A stretch of 64,000 nt of DNA from Neostapfia colusana (lineage: Eukaryota > Streptophyta > Magnoliopsida > Poales > Poaceae): positions 34,601,760-34,665,759 of the forward strand of contig JASWHV010000010.1 of assembly GCA_030760725.1 (NCBI GenBank), read 5' to 3'. The notes below the pieces were generated by a model. That model searched no databases. It was not told where the DNA came from and was given only the letters and a program-made list of their open reading frames with translations. Position 1 is the stretch's first letter. Each line of letters opens with the position of its first letter. A program made the translations under genes and the position numbers. Below are positions 1-9,620 of this stretch, one piece after another.

Positions 1-2857
1 TGTGCCACCTAACCGGGACATTGAGTTTGCCATTGATTTGGTACCCGGAACTGCACCCATAGCAAAGAGACCCTATAGGATGCCCACCAATGAACTAGTG
101 GAACTCAAGAAGCAAATTCAGGAGAAGTTGGAGAAGGGTTTTATACGTCCAAGGTCGTCACCATGGGGAGCCCCCGTGCTCTTCGTAGACAAGAAGGATG
201 GGACCCAAAGGATGTGCGTGGACTATAGGTCTCTCAACGAGGTGACAATCAAGAACAAATACCCTCTGCCCTGTATAGAAGACCTATTCGACCAAATGAA
301 AGGAGCCCGAGTGTTCTCCAAGATTGATCTACGGTCGGGATACATCCAGCTGAAGATTAAGCCCTCCGATATACCCAAGACTGCCTTTCGAACACTGTAT
401 GGTTCGTATGAATATACCGTCATGTCTTTTGGGTTAACAAATGCACCCGCATACTTCATGTACCTTATGAACAAGGTTTTCATGGAGTACTTGGATAAGT
501 TCGTCGTGGTTTTCATCGACGACATTATGGTGTATTCAAAAAGTGAGTAGGAGCATGAAGAACATTTGAGATTGACCTTGCAGAAAATGCGCGAGCATCA
601 ATTGTATGCCAAGTTTAACAAGCGTTAATCTTGGCTAAAGGAGATATCGTTCCTAAGCCACATTATCTACGAGGAAGGAGTATCGGTTGATCCCAGAAAA
701 GTTGGAGAAGTTCTGAAGTGGAACCAACCGCAAAATGTGAGAGATATTCACAGTTTTCTTGGGATGGCTGGATACTACCGACGCTTCATCAAGGACTTCT
801 CTAAGATAGCAAAACCTATGACGGAGTTGCTAACGAAGAGAAAAGTGTTCCAGTGGTCATCAGCGTGCCAAGAGAGTTTTGAGGAACTCAAGAAAAGGCT
901 AACCACAGCGCCGGTTTTGGTATTGCCGGACGTAAGCAGGAGCTTTGACATATATTGTGACGCATCAAGAAAAGTTCTCGGATGTGTGCTCATGCAAGAA
1001 GGACAAGTGGTAGCCTATGCCTCACGACAATTAAAGAAGCACGAGCTTAATTATCCTACACATGACTTGGAGCTAGCAGCAGTAGTGCATGCATTGAAGA
1101 TTTGGAGATATTATATCCTTGGTCATCGATGTGAGATTTATATGGATCATAAAAGCCTCAAGTACATATTCACACAAACGAACTTGAATTTGAGGAAACA
1201 TCGATGGTTGGAACTCATCAAGGATTATGATGTTGGAATCAACTACCACCTTGGAAGGGCCAATGTAGTAGCTGATGCATTGAGCCAGAAGGGAGCATGT
1301 CACCTACTCACGGTTCGGGAGCTACCACCCGAACTACGCAAGGAGATCGAACGGTTACACCTCGGATTCTTGAACAAGATGGAAGTGATGGAACTCCACT
1401 CTTCATTGGAGCAAGAGATAAGAGATGGCCAAGCAACGGATGAGAAAATCAAGGATATCAAGGAAAGGATCCGACAAGGAATAGAGAAGGATTTCATGGA
1501 AAATGAGAAGGGTACGCTTTGGCTAGGAAAAAGGATTTTTGTTCCTAATGTGAAGCACATCCACGGCATGATATTAAAAGAGGCACATGATTCACCTTAT
1601 TCCATACATCCCGGAAGTACCAAGATGTACAAGGACCTGAACACTTGTTATTGGTGGGATGGTATGAAGAGGGACATAGCCGAATATGTTGCCCTATGCG
1701 ACACATGCCAACGGGTGAAGGCCGAACATCAAAGACCCGCTGGATTGTTGCAACCCTTGAAGGTACCCGAGTGGAAGTAGGAAGACATCAGTATTGATTT
1801 CATCGTCGGGTTGCCACGTACTCAGTCGGGTTACGACTCCATCTGGGTTATCGTGGACCGATTGACGAAAACAGCTCCTTTTCTCCCTGTAAGGACCAAG
1901 TACAACGTTGCGCAATTAGCCGAGCTGTACATGGAGCAAATCGTGTGCCGTCATGGAGTCCCGAGAAGGATAGTCTCAGATCGGGGTTCTCAGTTTACCT
2001 CTAGATTTTGGAGGAAGCTGCAGAAAGCTATGGGTACACGACTGGATTTTAGCTCCGCTTACCACCCGCAGACCGACGGGCCAACGGAAAGGACAAACCA
2101 CATTTTGGAGGACAAGCTGACAGCCTGTGCCATGAAATATGGACGTAGTTTGGATAGGAGCTTGCCGTACGCGTAATTTTCCTATAACAACAGCTATCAA
2201 GCTATGAAGTTACCTTTCGAAGCATTATATGGCAGACGGTGTAGAACACTATTGTTTTGGAATAAGGCCGGAGAAAACCAAGTGTTTAGACCCAAAGTGC
2301 TACAAGAAGCTGAAAAACAAGTCCAAACGATACAGGAGAACTTAAAGGCTGCTCAGTCACGACATAAAGGCTATGCAGACAATAGACGAAGAAAGTTGAC
2401 TTTCGAAGTAGGAGACTACGTATACCTCAAGGTATCGCCTATCCGTGGCCAATGACCTTTCAACATCAAGGGCAAGCTAGCACCTCGCTATATCGGACCA
2501 TTTAAGATTTTAGACAAGCGAGGAGAAGTAGCCTATCAACTAGAGCTCCCAACGCACCTCTCCAACGTACATGACGTGTTTTATGTATCTCAGCTCAAGA
2601 AGTGCTTGAGAGTGCCAGAAGAGAAAGTACCAATGGAAGATCTTGAACTTCAGGAGGACCTGACCTATGCAGAGCACCCTGTCCAAATTTTGGACGTAAA
2701 GGAAAGGATCACGAGGAACAAAGTGATCCGATGGTGCAAGGTACAATGGAGCCATCACACCGAAGCTGAAGCCACATGGGAGCGTGAAGAAGATATCAAG
2801 ACAGAGTTTCCTCATCTGTTCTCTACTAACGAATCTCGAGGGCGAGATTCAATTTAA
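1..2857 (+). pseudogene. pol: A1 pol remnant: RT, RNase H, integrase, chromodomain (Tekay-type chromovirus)
   Basis: This is the C-terminal part of a Ty3/gypsy polyprotein that would copy element RNA and insert the cDNA. It enters at the left edge of the window. In order it shows RT (LCVDY-like block near 210-230, catalytic FIDDI near 517-531), RNase H (YCDAS near 955; DHKS near 1147), integrase (HHCC zinc region near 1600-1730, DRLTK near 1856, SDRGSQFTSRFW near 1978, HPQTDG near 2065), a GPF-like segment, and a C-terminal chromodomain-like block (near 2680-2810, ATWEREED). One frame runs from base 2 to the TAA at 2855. It is broken only by five in-frame stops at 548, 626, 1778, 2174 and 2453; I see no frameshift. 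At least two stops (1778, 2453) fit G-to-A or C-to-T decay. Closest relative in this window is the pol of element C. Dead copy. Confidence 0.95.
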
Positions 2858-2869
2858 GGGGGGTAGATT
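2858..2869 (+). other. A1 polypurine tract
   Basis: A purine run follows the pol stop and abuts the 3' LTR, the usual plus-strand primer position. The same AAGGGGGG core, preceded by a CTCGAGG/GCGAGATT-like block, sits before the 3' LTRs of elements B and C. Confidence 0.85.
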
Positions 2870-3019
2870 TGTGACACCCTCATCTTCGAGTTCTGCATAT
2901 TCATATTTTATATGTATAAAACATTTTAAAATAAGTAGAATAGAGAAAATATTAAAAATATACCCAAAAAGAGCAAAATTCCAGTCTATAGAGAGTGCCG
3001 AAGACAATTCCTGCGGCCG

Positions 3020-3530
3020 CTGACCACGTGGCATGTTTGGGGCTCACCTCCGAGAGGTCCGGCCACGCAGGAAACGTGTCACCTTCGGAGCTTACCTCCG
3101 GGAGGTCCGACATACCGAACACGTGTCACCGCTGGAGCTCGCCTCCGGGAGGTCCGACGCTGATAGACACGTGTCAGCCTCGGAGCTCGTCTTAGAGGAA
3201 AAAGGAAGTCTGGCGCTACTTGACGTGTGGCATTCATGGAGCTCACCTCCGAAGAGAGGGAGGTCCGGAATTGACACATGGCACCCCAGAGCCACCTCCG
3301 AAGAGAGGGGGAGGTCCGGAACTGACACGTGGCGTTCGCGGAGCTCGCCTCTGAAGAGAGGGAGGTTCCCGCCTGCCAGGTTACGTGGCGCACGCGGAGC
3401 CGCCTTTGAGAAAGAGGGAAGTCTCGCTCGCTTGACAAGCGGCACAACCGGAGCTCGTCTTTGCGGAAAAGGGAGACTAGGCCCCCGATGGACACGTGGA
3501 GCTTCCGGAGCTCATCACCATGTAAGGACG
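3020..3530 (+). repeat. Tandem ~50-60 bp G-box repeats in A1 U3
   Basis: About nine imperfect units each combine a CACGTG-like core (ACACGTGTCA, GACACGTGGC and variants), a GGAGCTC block and a GAGGTCCGG block. CACGTG is the plant G-box/ABRE core bound by bZIP and bHLH factors. The array lies about 200-700 bp upstream of the TATA box, so an enhancer role is a reasonable inference. The same module recurs in A3 and in the Tat LTRs D and D', but not in A2. Confidence 0.8.
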
Positions 3531-3709
3531 CGATTCTGAAGCGTTTTCTCTTCTCTATGCGTGGGAATCCCCGGTAGTGAGGAAACCGACGCGACTTCCG
3601 CAATGTTACCGAACCAAATCTGCAAGAGATAAGTTGTTAAGATTCAAAAACAGTTTGAATAGGACTCTTATTCGAATTCCAATCAGAGAAGGACTCTTCT
3701 TTTTCCGGT

Positions 3710-3717
3710 TATAAATA
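3710..3717 (+). promoter_or_regulatory. TATA box of A1 LTR
   Basis: TATAAATA is preceded by two AGGACTCTT motifs at about 3660-3700. The same TATA with AGGACTCTT neighbours appears in A2 (17739-17746, minus) and A3 (26566-26573, minus), so the core promoter is conserved in the family. Confidence 0.75.
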
Positions 3718-3902
3718 GAACCGAATACCTTTGGCCGTAACCACGAATTTCTTTTCCACCTCCTAAACCGACAACTTAGAACCCTAGCCCCAGCTCGCCG
3801 AGTAAACCCCTCGCCGGAGTTCAGTCGCGGGAGATCGCCGGAAGAAAGCCCCAATGATCTGTCTTGCTAGGAGAAGGACCCCGAGACCAAGAAGAACGTA
3901 AG

Positions 3903-4226
3903 GTAGGTCTCCATTATTACCTTACGACATCATCACGATTTTTGTTCGCATCTGTTTCTTCAACTCCTTCAAAACAGAAGCTTTTTCATGGACATATCAC
4001 GTATTGATCGGTTTGATCTAGAGTCCAGATCATCACCACGTCCACATTTGATCCAAACACCTCTGTTAATCGTAAAACCCATGCAAGACCTGCAAGAACA
4101 CGTACAAGCAATCTAACAAAAAACTGCACCATAGGATTAACATGCATATGCATCATTGTATCTTAAAGTCAAGTTTGTGCATGATATTTATTGCTGTGAA
4201 TCCTGTATATGCGTGATGGCGAATAG
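3903..4226 (+). other. Predicted LTR intron 1 in A1
   Basis: The left junction is GTAAG|GTAGGTCT and the right junction GCGAATAG|AAGGAC. The 324-bp interval is T-rich and lies downstream of the TATA box. A2 has the same junctions on the minus strand (17123-17476). A3 has the two flanking exons fused directly at 26370/26371. A gap in one copy that matches GT...AG limits in two others is good evidence for a genuine spliced intron. Confidence 0.75.
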
Positions 4227-5591
4227 AAGGACAAGCTCAGGGAGCTACCTACGACGGACTACAACAATAAGATTTTGAGCAACAGGAACCGCCAGAACGA
4301 GGCAAGTGCCCCTTGACCATATTGATCCTATGTTTTGGGAAACTATTTTGTTTTTGTGAAAAGGTGTGTGTGCTGAGTCAAACATGATGGGAAACCCTTT
4401 TATAGGAGTTTACTAGTTTTGGTTAGACCACTCTTGTTGTCTGGGAAGTTTATGAGTCGGGTATGGTTTTTGCTTTTATGCTTCGCTGAGTCCGTGGGAT
4501 TGGGAAGCGAGATAGATGTGTCTAGCTAACTGCACTCGTAATGATAATGAGAAACTGATGTTGTTAATGAACATGGATCAGAGGGAGATCTAGGCAAGCT
4601 CGGGTTTGGGAATGAGATAGCCTGAAATGGTGGTTACTTGCCGTAGATCTAAGGACCGGTTCATGCGAGCATATGCCAGGATAACAGTGCCACAACAAGG
4701 CCAAGTATGGGTGCGGCTTAGCTGACTAATTAGTTAAGTTACTAGATTGTTATGGACCGTGGAAGGCGCGGGGAATGGGAGTCGAGTGAGGACTTCCCTA
4801 GGAACTGCATGGCACAAGAGGGGGCCCATGGGTGGGAGAATTGGAGATTTTAGCCTGCCGGTGAAACCTTAGTGAGTCCATACATCTAGTATCCCCTTTG
4901 TAAAGGCTATTTTGTGATCTCTTAACCATACACCAACAGTTGTGTACTGGTATAATGGAGGTTCTGCAGTCACCGACGGGTGACAAAATCACAAACTTGT
5001 GGGTGAAGTGGTACAAACTCTGCAGAGTCTAAAACTATCATGATAGCCGAGCTTACGGTCATGAGCGCCTGGCCAACTTCCATGATTAGTTGGGATGGTT
5101 ATTTGTTATGGTTATTGGTTATGGTTTGGCTTTCGGGACTGTTGAGTCCGGGTGATAAGATTTGGTTACATGACTGTTGAGTCATGGCAACGAGATTGGT
5201 CTCGGTGTGAGACGGTTTTGTTTATGAGATGAAATGGTAGCGAATACGAGATGGTATTCGTGAGATGGTAGAGAATACAAGAAGGTATTCATGAGCAAGA
5301 ATGAAGTTGATTAATGTCTGGTTGGGACATGGAAGTGATGAACATAATGGAGGTATGTTGGTATTTTAATACATGTTGGGATTACGTCCACTTAAAGTTA
5401 AGTTGTTGTTTTATCATAGTTTTGATAAATAACTTTGCTTTCTGCAATGAGCCTTTTTATACCTACCTTGTTGTGAGGTACATATCATATTTTCCCGCAC
5501 TTGCTGAGTACATCATTGTACTCAAACTTGCATTATTATTTCATCATCAGCAACAGGAGAAGATTACTACAAAGACCAGGTGGAGCATTAG
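4227..5591 (+). other. A1 copy of LTR split reading frame (exon 1 4227-4301, exon 2 5551-5591)
   Basis: Exon 1 is 75 bp, ends CGAG at a GC-type donor (GCAAGTGC), and is followed by a 1249-bp interval ending TCATCATCAG. Exon 2 then encodes the short tail ATGEDYYKDQVEH and a TAG at 5589-5591. The frame joins in phase 1 to phase 1. Exon 1 of this copy carries an internal TAA where A2 and A3 keep a sense codon, so this copy is probably inactive. No in-frame AUG is seen in exon 1. Confidence 0.55.
4640..5130 (+). other. Conserved intronic block in A-family LTR
   Basis: This stretch of predicted intron 2 aligns by eye with 25520-25960 (A3) and with C-family LTRs (35870-36340, 45025-45500, 10240-10690), all in the same place between exon 1 and exon 2. 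Shared landmarks are GAACCGGT, TAATTAG, GAACCTCCATTAT, CCTTTACAAAGG and CTCTGCAGAG in inverse order or complement. It is better conserved between families than the flanking intron, which suggests an RNA or DNA element rather than coding sequence. Confidence 0.55.
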
Positions 5592-5902
5592 GCGCGTAAT
5601 CTGTCCTCAACCTTGCCTGTGGGGATGGAAGTAGAGATGGAGCCGCTACTGCTTAGATTGCTTCTGCACTAGTTAGAAGACTTCCGCTGCATAGACATAA
5701 GACTTCCGCTGTAAGATTAGATTTCCGCTGCCAAGCTGAGTCCAAGACTCATGAAACCTTGTAATAAACTCTGTTATTCATGGTTATATATATTCTGAAA
5801 TTCAGTTTGTGGATAATGTGTATATGTGTGATGAACATCCTGGGCACACATATGCATCAGTTCTCGGTTCCGTGGTTTTTCCACGAAATTGAGGGCGTCA
5901 CA

Positions 5903-7053
5903 GACCCGGGGGCATCTTGGACCATACTTACCCCAAGCTCTCCTACGGGGTCCGGGTCCAGAGACTTGGGACCAGCAGCAGGATCTTTGCTTGGTGTTTC
6001 GGGTCGCTCGGGTTCTGACCGCTCAGCAACGAGGACCATGCTAACGACTTCTTCTTTCATGGAGATGTAGAGCAGTAGGTGCTCACCTGGCTCCGGAGCT
6101 ACCATGATCGGTAGTGAGGTGAGGTACTGCTTCAACTCCTGGAAGGCCTTGTCAGCTTCTTCAGTCCAGACAAAGGGTCCCGTCTTCTGCAGAAGCTTAA
6201 AGAACGGGAGAGCACGCTCTGCCAGTCGGGAGATGAACCGGCTAAGAGCGACCAGGCATCCTGTCAGCTTTTTTATGTCCTTGACTCGGGAGGGAGGACG
6301 CATCATCTCTATAGCCTTGATCTTGTCAGGGTTAGCCTCGATTCTTCAGTACGATACCATGAAACCGAGGAGCTTCCCGGCAGATACTCCGAACACCCAC
6401 TTATCTGAGTTTAGCTTGGTGCGTGTTGTGCGTAGCTTGTCGAAGACCAAGGATAAGTTGTCTAATAAAGATGTATGTGACTTGACCTTCACTACAATGT
6501 CATCGACATATACCTCCACTAAGTCCCTTATGAGGTCCCCGAATGTCTTATGCATGGCACGCACAAAGGTAGGCAAGGCATTTTTAAGGCCACAAGGCAT
6601 AGAGACATAACAACAAAGGCCGTCTACAGTCATAAAAGATGTTTGCTCTTCATCTTCTCTAGACATTGGTACTTGATGGAAACTAGAATAAGCATCTAGG
6701 AAGCACAGTAGATCACAGCCAGAAGTAGATTCTACAATTTGATCTATTCGTGGGAGGGGAAAGGGGTCCTTAGGGCATGCCTTATTTAGGCTGGTGTAGT
6801 CGATGCACATCCGAAGCTTCCCGCCAGCCTTGGGTACCACGGCGGGGTTGGTCAGCCATCTTGGCTGGTGGACTTTTCGGATGAAGCCGGCGTCGAGCAT
6901 CTTCTTGATTTCTTCACGGATGAAGTTCTGCCGCTTGACGGACTGCTTCTGAGGCTTCTGCAACACCGGCTTGGCGTCGGGGTGTATCTTCAGATGGTGC
7001 TCGATCACCTCCCTCGGGATCCCGGGCATTTGTGATGGTTTCCGAGCAAGCAC
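5903..7053 (-). pseudogene. pol: Tat-lineage RT and RNase H fragment (element D)
   Basis: Read on the minus strand, this gives the RT of a RIRE2/Grande-like element: a MPGIP start-like block, KKMLDAGFIR, LRMCIDYTSLNKACPKDPFPLPRID, and the catalytic motif YVDDIVV near 6510. It then runs into an RNase H start (FVWTEEADKAFQELK near 6150). An in-frame TGA at 6346-6348 separates the two parts, which share a frame. The 3' end is cut at 5903 by the insertion of A1; the rest of RNase H and integrase lie outside the window. The ACPKDPFPLP signature separates it from the chromovirus RTs elsewhere in the window. Confidence 0.9.
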
Positions 7054-7332
7054 ATCGATGTTAGCCTGGAGGAAGGTGATGAGCGCAAGTTCCTATTTGG
7101 TGCCAAAGTTTCCCGCAATGCGGGTGGTCTGGGTAGCATCCTCGCCTATCTGGACGACCTTGAACGGGTCCACCTCCACACCCGAAGGCTGAATGCAGGA
7201 CGCAGAGGATGAGCTACGTTTTCACGTGCTGGGTGGCTCCTTGCTTGTCCCAGCACTCCCGGAGGCATCCACCTTTGAAGCTGCCAGAGCCTTGAGCTTC
7301 TCCAGCGCTGTGACTCCGATGGTCCGGTCTGC

Positions 7333-7870
7333 TCAGATTCTGAGGACACTACTCTGGGTCGGCATCTTCAGGGCCAGGTAGCCGTAATAAGCTACGGCCA
7401 TCAATTGGTACAACGCCGGCCTGCCGAGGATGGCGTTGAAGGGGAGGTTGAACTCCGCCACATCGAAGACGACGCTTTCTGCGCAGTAGTTCTCAGGCGT
7501 CCCGAATGTCACCGGGAGGGAGATGCTACCGCGTGGAAGAATGGACCCCGCGCCCACTGCAGAGAATGGGCACGACGGGGCCAGCTTTTCCATCAGGATC
7601 TGCAGCTTCTGGAAGGCTTCAAGACTGATGAGGTTGAGGCCCGCTTCCCCATCGACCAGCACGTGGTAGAGCTTCACGTTAGTATGGTCAGTGAGACGAT
7701 GAGCGGCAGCTACCCGGCTCCCACCATGTTCTTCGGGAAGTCAGAGGCGGTGAAGCTGATCTCCGTCCTCATCGACTTGCGGTAGGGAGCCAGCATAGGG
7801 AAGGGGGCTACTGCCATGACCTCCCGCCAGAGGGTCTTGACGTCTCGTCAGGATGTGATGTCCGATGACC
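7333..7870 (-). pseudogene. Tat-lineage gag C-end and protease remnant (element D)
   Basis: The 7677-7333 stretch reads as a retropepsin-like domain: VLVDGEAGLNLIS in the place of the usual D-G-G/S-A-G-L-N-L-I motif, followed by LPFNAILGRPAL, the typical ILGRPxL flap partner. Upstream (7680-7870) fragments resemble the linker that precedes the protease in this lineage. It lies in the same frame as the RT fragment but is closed by a stop at 7333-7335, so the polyprotein is broken. The altered DGE triplet also argues that the protease is dead. Confidence 0.75.
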
Positions 7871-8009
7871 CCCCGTACAGCACATGGAGCGTCTTTCGAC
7901 GCCCATCCGGGATGTGGCCGGAGTCAGAGCCCTCTCCTTGGTCATGGACGACCTTCGATGCCAGCTTGGCGTCTTGGTAGCCATGTCCTGACCGTTGCGG
8001 ACCCCCGGG

Positions 8010-8423
8010 TCAGCCTTTTGCTTGCCCTTCCGCTGGCGGAAGGGTGTGCCATACTGTCGTTGTTGTCGAAGCTCTCGGAAGCGCTCTGCTAGCTTCTGGA
8101 TCTCTTGGCACTTGTTGGCGCTGTGCCGTTTGGTCGCTGTCGTTGGTGTTGTACGGTTGTCGCGGGTGCTTGTCGGTGCACGGTCCCCGGCAACCTGCAG
8201 CTGCTAGCGAGTTGAGCACGGCGACGACCAGGTGGTCGACGTCGTTGCACCACTGCTCAGCAGTGGACGGGAAAACTCCCGCGCTTGGGGGGTTATGAAG
8301 GAGTGCGCGAGCTGCTAGTAGCGTGCTATCCGGTCTGCCCTCAGTCTGTGCTTGCGACGCCATCGCATCTGAAGGCTGCCAGGAGGCAACGGGCACCATC
8401 GCCGCAGGGGCTGGTGCCGGCGC
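8010..8423 (-). pseudogene. gag: Tat-lineage gag N-terminal fragment (element D), split by A2
   Basis: The minus-strand frame carries an ARALLHNPPSA...EQWCNDVDHLV block typical of the gag start in RIRE2-like elements. A homologous block occurs in the D' element at 59557-59784. The frame continues without a shift across the A2 insertion into 18349-18463, where an ATG at about 18463 opens it, once one GGCGC target copy is disregarded. It is out of frame with the downstream protease, and no zinc knuckle is visible, so gag is truncated or decayed. Confidence 0.7.
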
Positions 8424-9620
8424 TGTGACACCATGTCCTGAAAATTAACCAAGTGAATGCATATGTGTGCCCAGGATGTTCATCACACATACACATGTAT
8501 TCCACAAACTGAAATTCAGAATATAATCATGTATGAATAGTGTTTAAGTACTTTATTACATTGACTCAATGTCTCACTCATGAATATCTAACTTATTCTT
8601 GCAGCGGAAGGGACTAAATGACAGTGGGAAAATGGCTAAGACAGCAGGCTCCAACTTCGACTCCACAGACATGTTGACGGTAGTACGCGCGCCTAGTACT
8701 ACACATGTTCCTCGGAGTACTCTTCTCCTGTAGCTGATGTATATGTGGGAATGCAAGGGTGAGTACATGTCGTACTCAGCAAGTGCAGGAAAAGTATGAC
8801 ATGTAGCTTACAACAAGGTAGGCAATAAAAAGGTTCAATGCAGCAAGCAAATTTTATTTCACAAATATGGTAAACACAGCAACAATTTCAAGGTGAGTTT
8901 AATCCTGTAAGGGCCGAAGTTTTTGGCACATATTCAATGTGTACATCACCACACACACACACTTCATTTGAAGAAACTTGATGAACACATTTGAAGAGCA
9001 AGTAAACACCATCAACATGATCATTAGAGAACAAACTCACACAATGCAAAAGTGGCATTTTCCACATGCATCATATAGGGGCTGGGCATATGAAAAACTC
9101 CTACACCTTGCTAGGAATGTCCATGCAAAGTTTCACCCAAATTCAAAACCTTTTTGAAGTCCTTTTCAGTATAGCTAGAAAAAGGGTGGTCTGAACTCAA
9201 ATTCAAATTCAAACTGTTTTCATCCCTTGAATTCAAAAGTGGGAGGCATATTCTTACTCAGCACATTTTTGTGAACTTACACAACAATTTTCACTCCATT
9301 TGGAGTTGATCTTGACATGAGCTAGGTTTAACAAATTCAAACTCCATTTTGAAATTCAAAACTGCATATGTGCTGAAAACATGTCCAAACAAAAACCAAT
9401 TTGAATTCCATCCACTTCAAATTGCTCAGGGGTAGATAATTCAAATGACCAAGGTTAATTTGGTCTCTACTGTTTAGAGCAGTGGAGAAAAGTTAATTTC
9501 AGAGGTTAAAACCCTGGGTGGGACTCACGTGTCAGCCACGGAAGCAATTCAACCCACTGAAGTCACCGGGCTCGGTTCTTGCGCGCGTCCGCGAGGTCGC
9601 CATGGCGATTGCCGACTGCT

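Larger units (their letters stand above)
2870..5902 (+). repeat. A1 3' LTR (3033 bp, Tekay-type)
   Basis: The LTR starts TGTGACACCC directly after the polypurine tract and ends GGGCGTCACA, giving near-perfect 10-bp terminal inverted repeats. Beyond 5902 the sequence becomes minus-strand Tat RNase H, so A1 inserted there; its other target-site copy lies outside the window. From left to right the LTR holds an AT-rich start, a tandem CACGTG repeat array (3020-3530), a TATA box (3710), a predicted intron (3903-4226), a short exon (4227-4301), a 1.25-kb region conserved with other copies, and a second exon (5551-5591). A2 and A3 in this window are other copies of the family. Confidence 0.93.

Noticed and set aside
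3033..3603. Long overlapping frames on both strands over the A1 repeat array
   Set aside because: GC-rich tandem repeats without stop codons give open frames in several phases; no domain or conservation supports a gene.
4226..4232. Exon 0 of family A as the coding start of the split frame (ATG at 3853)
   Set aside because: The A1 ATG frame ends in TAA exactly at the junction, A3 has ACG in place of ATG, and A2 lacks the ATG. It is left as unresolved rather than annotated as a start.
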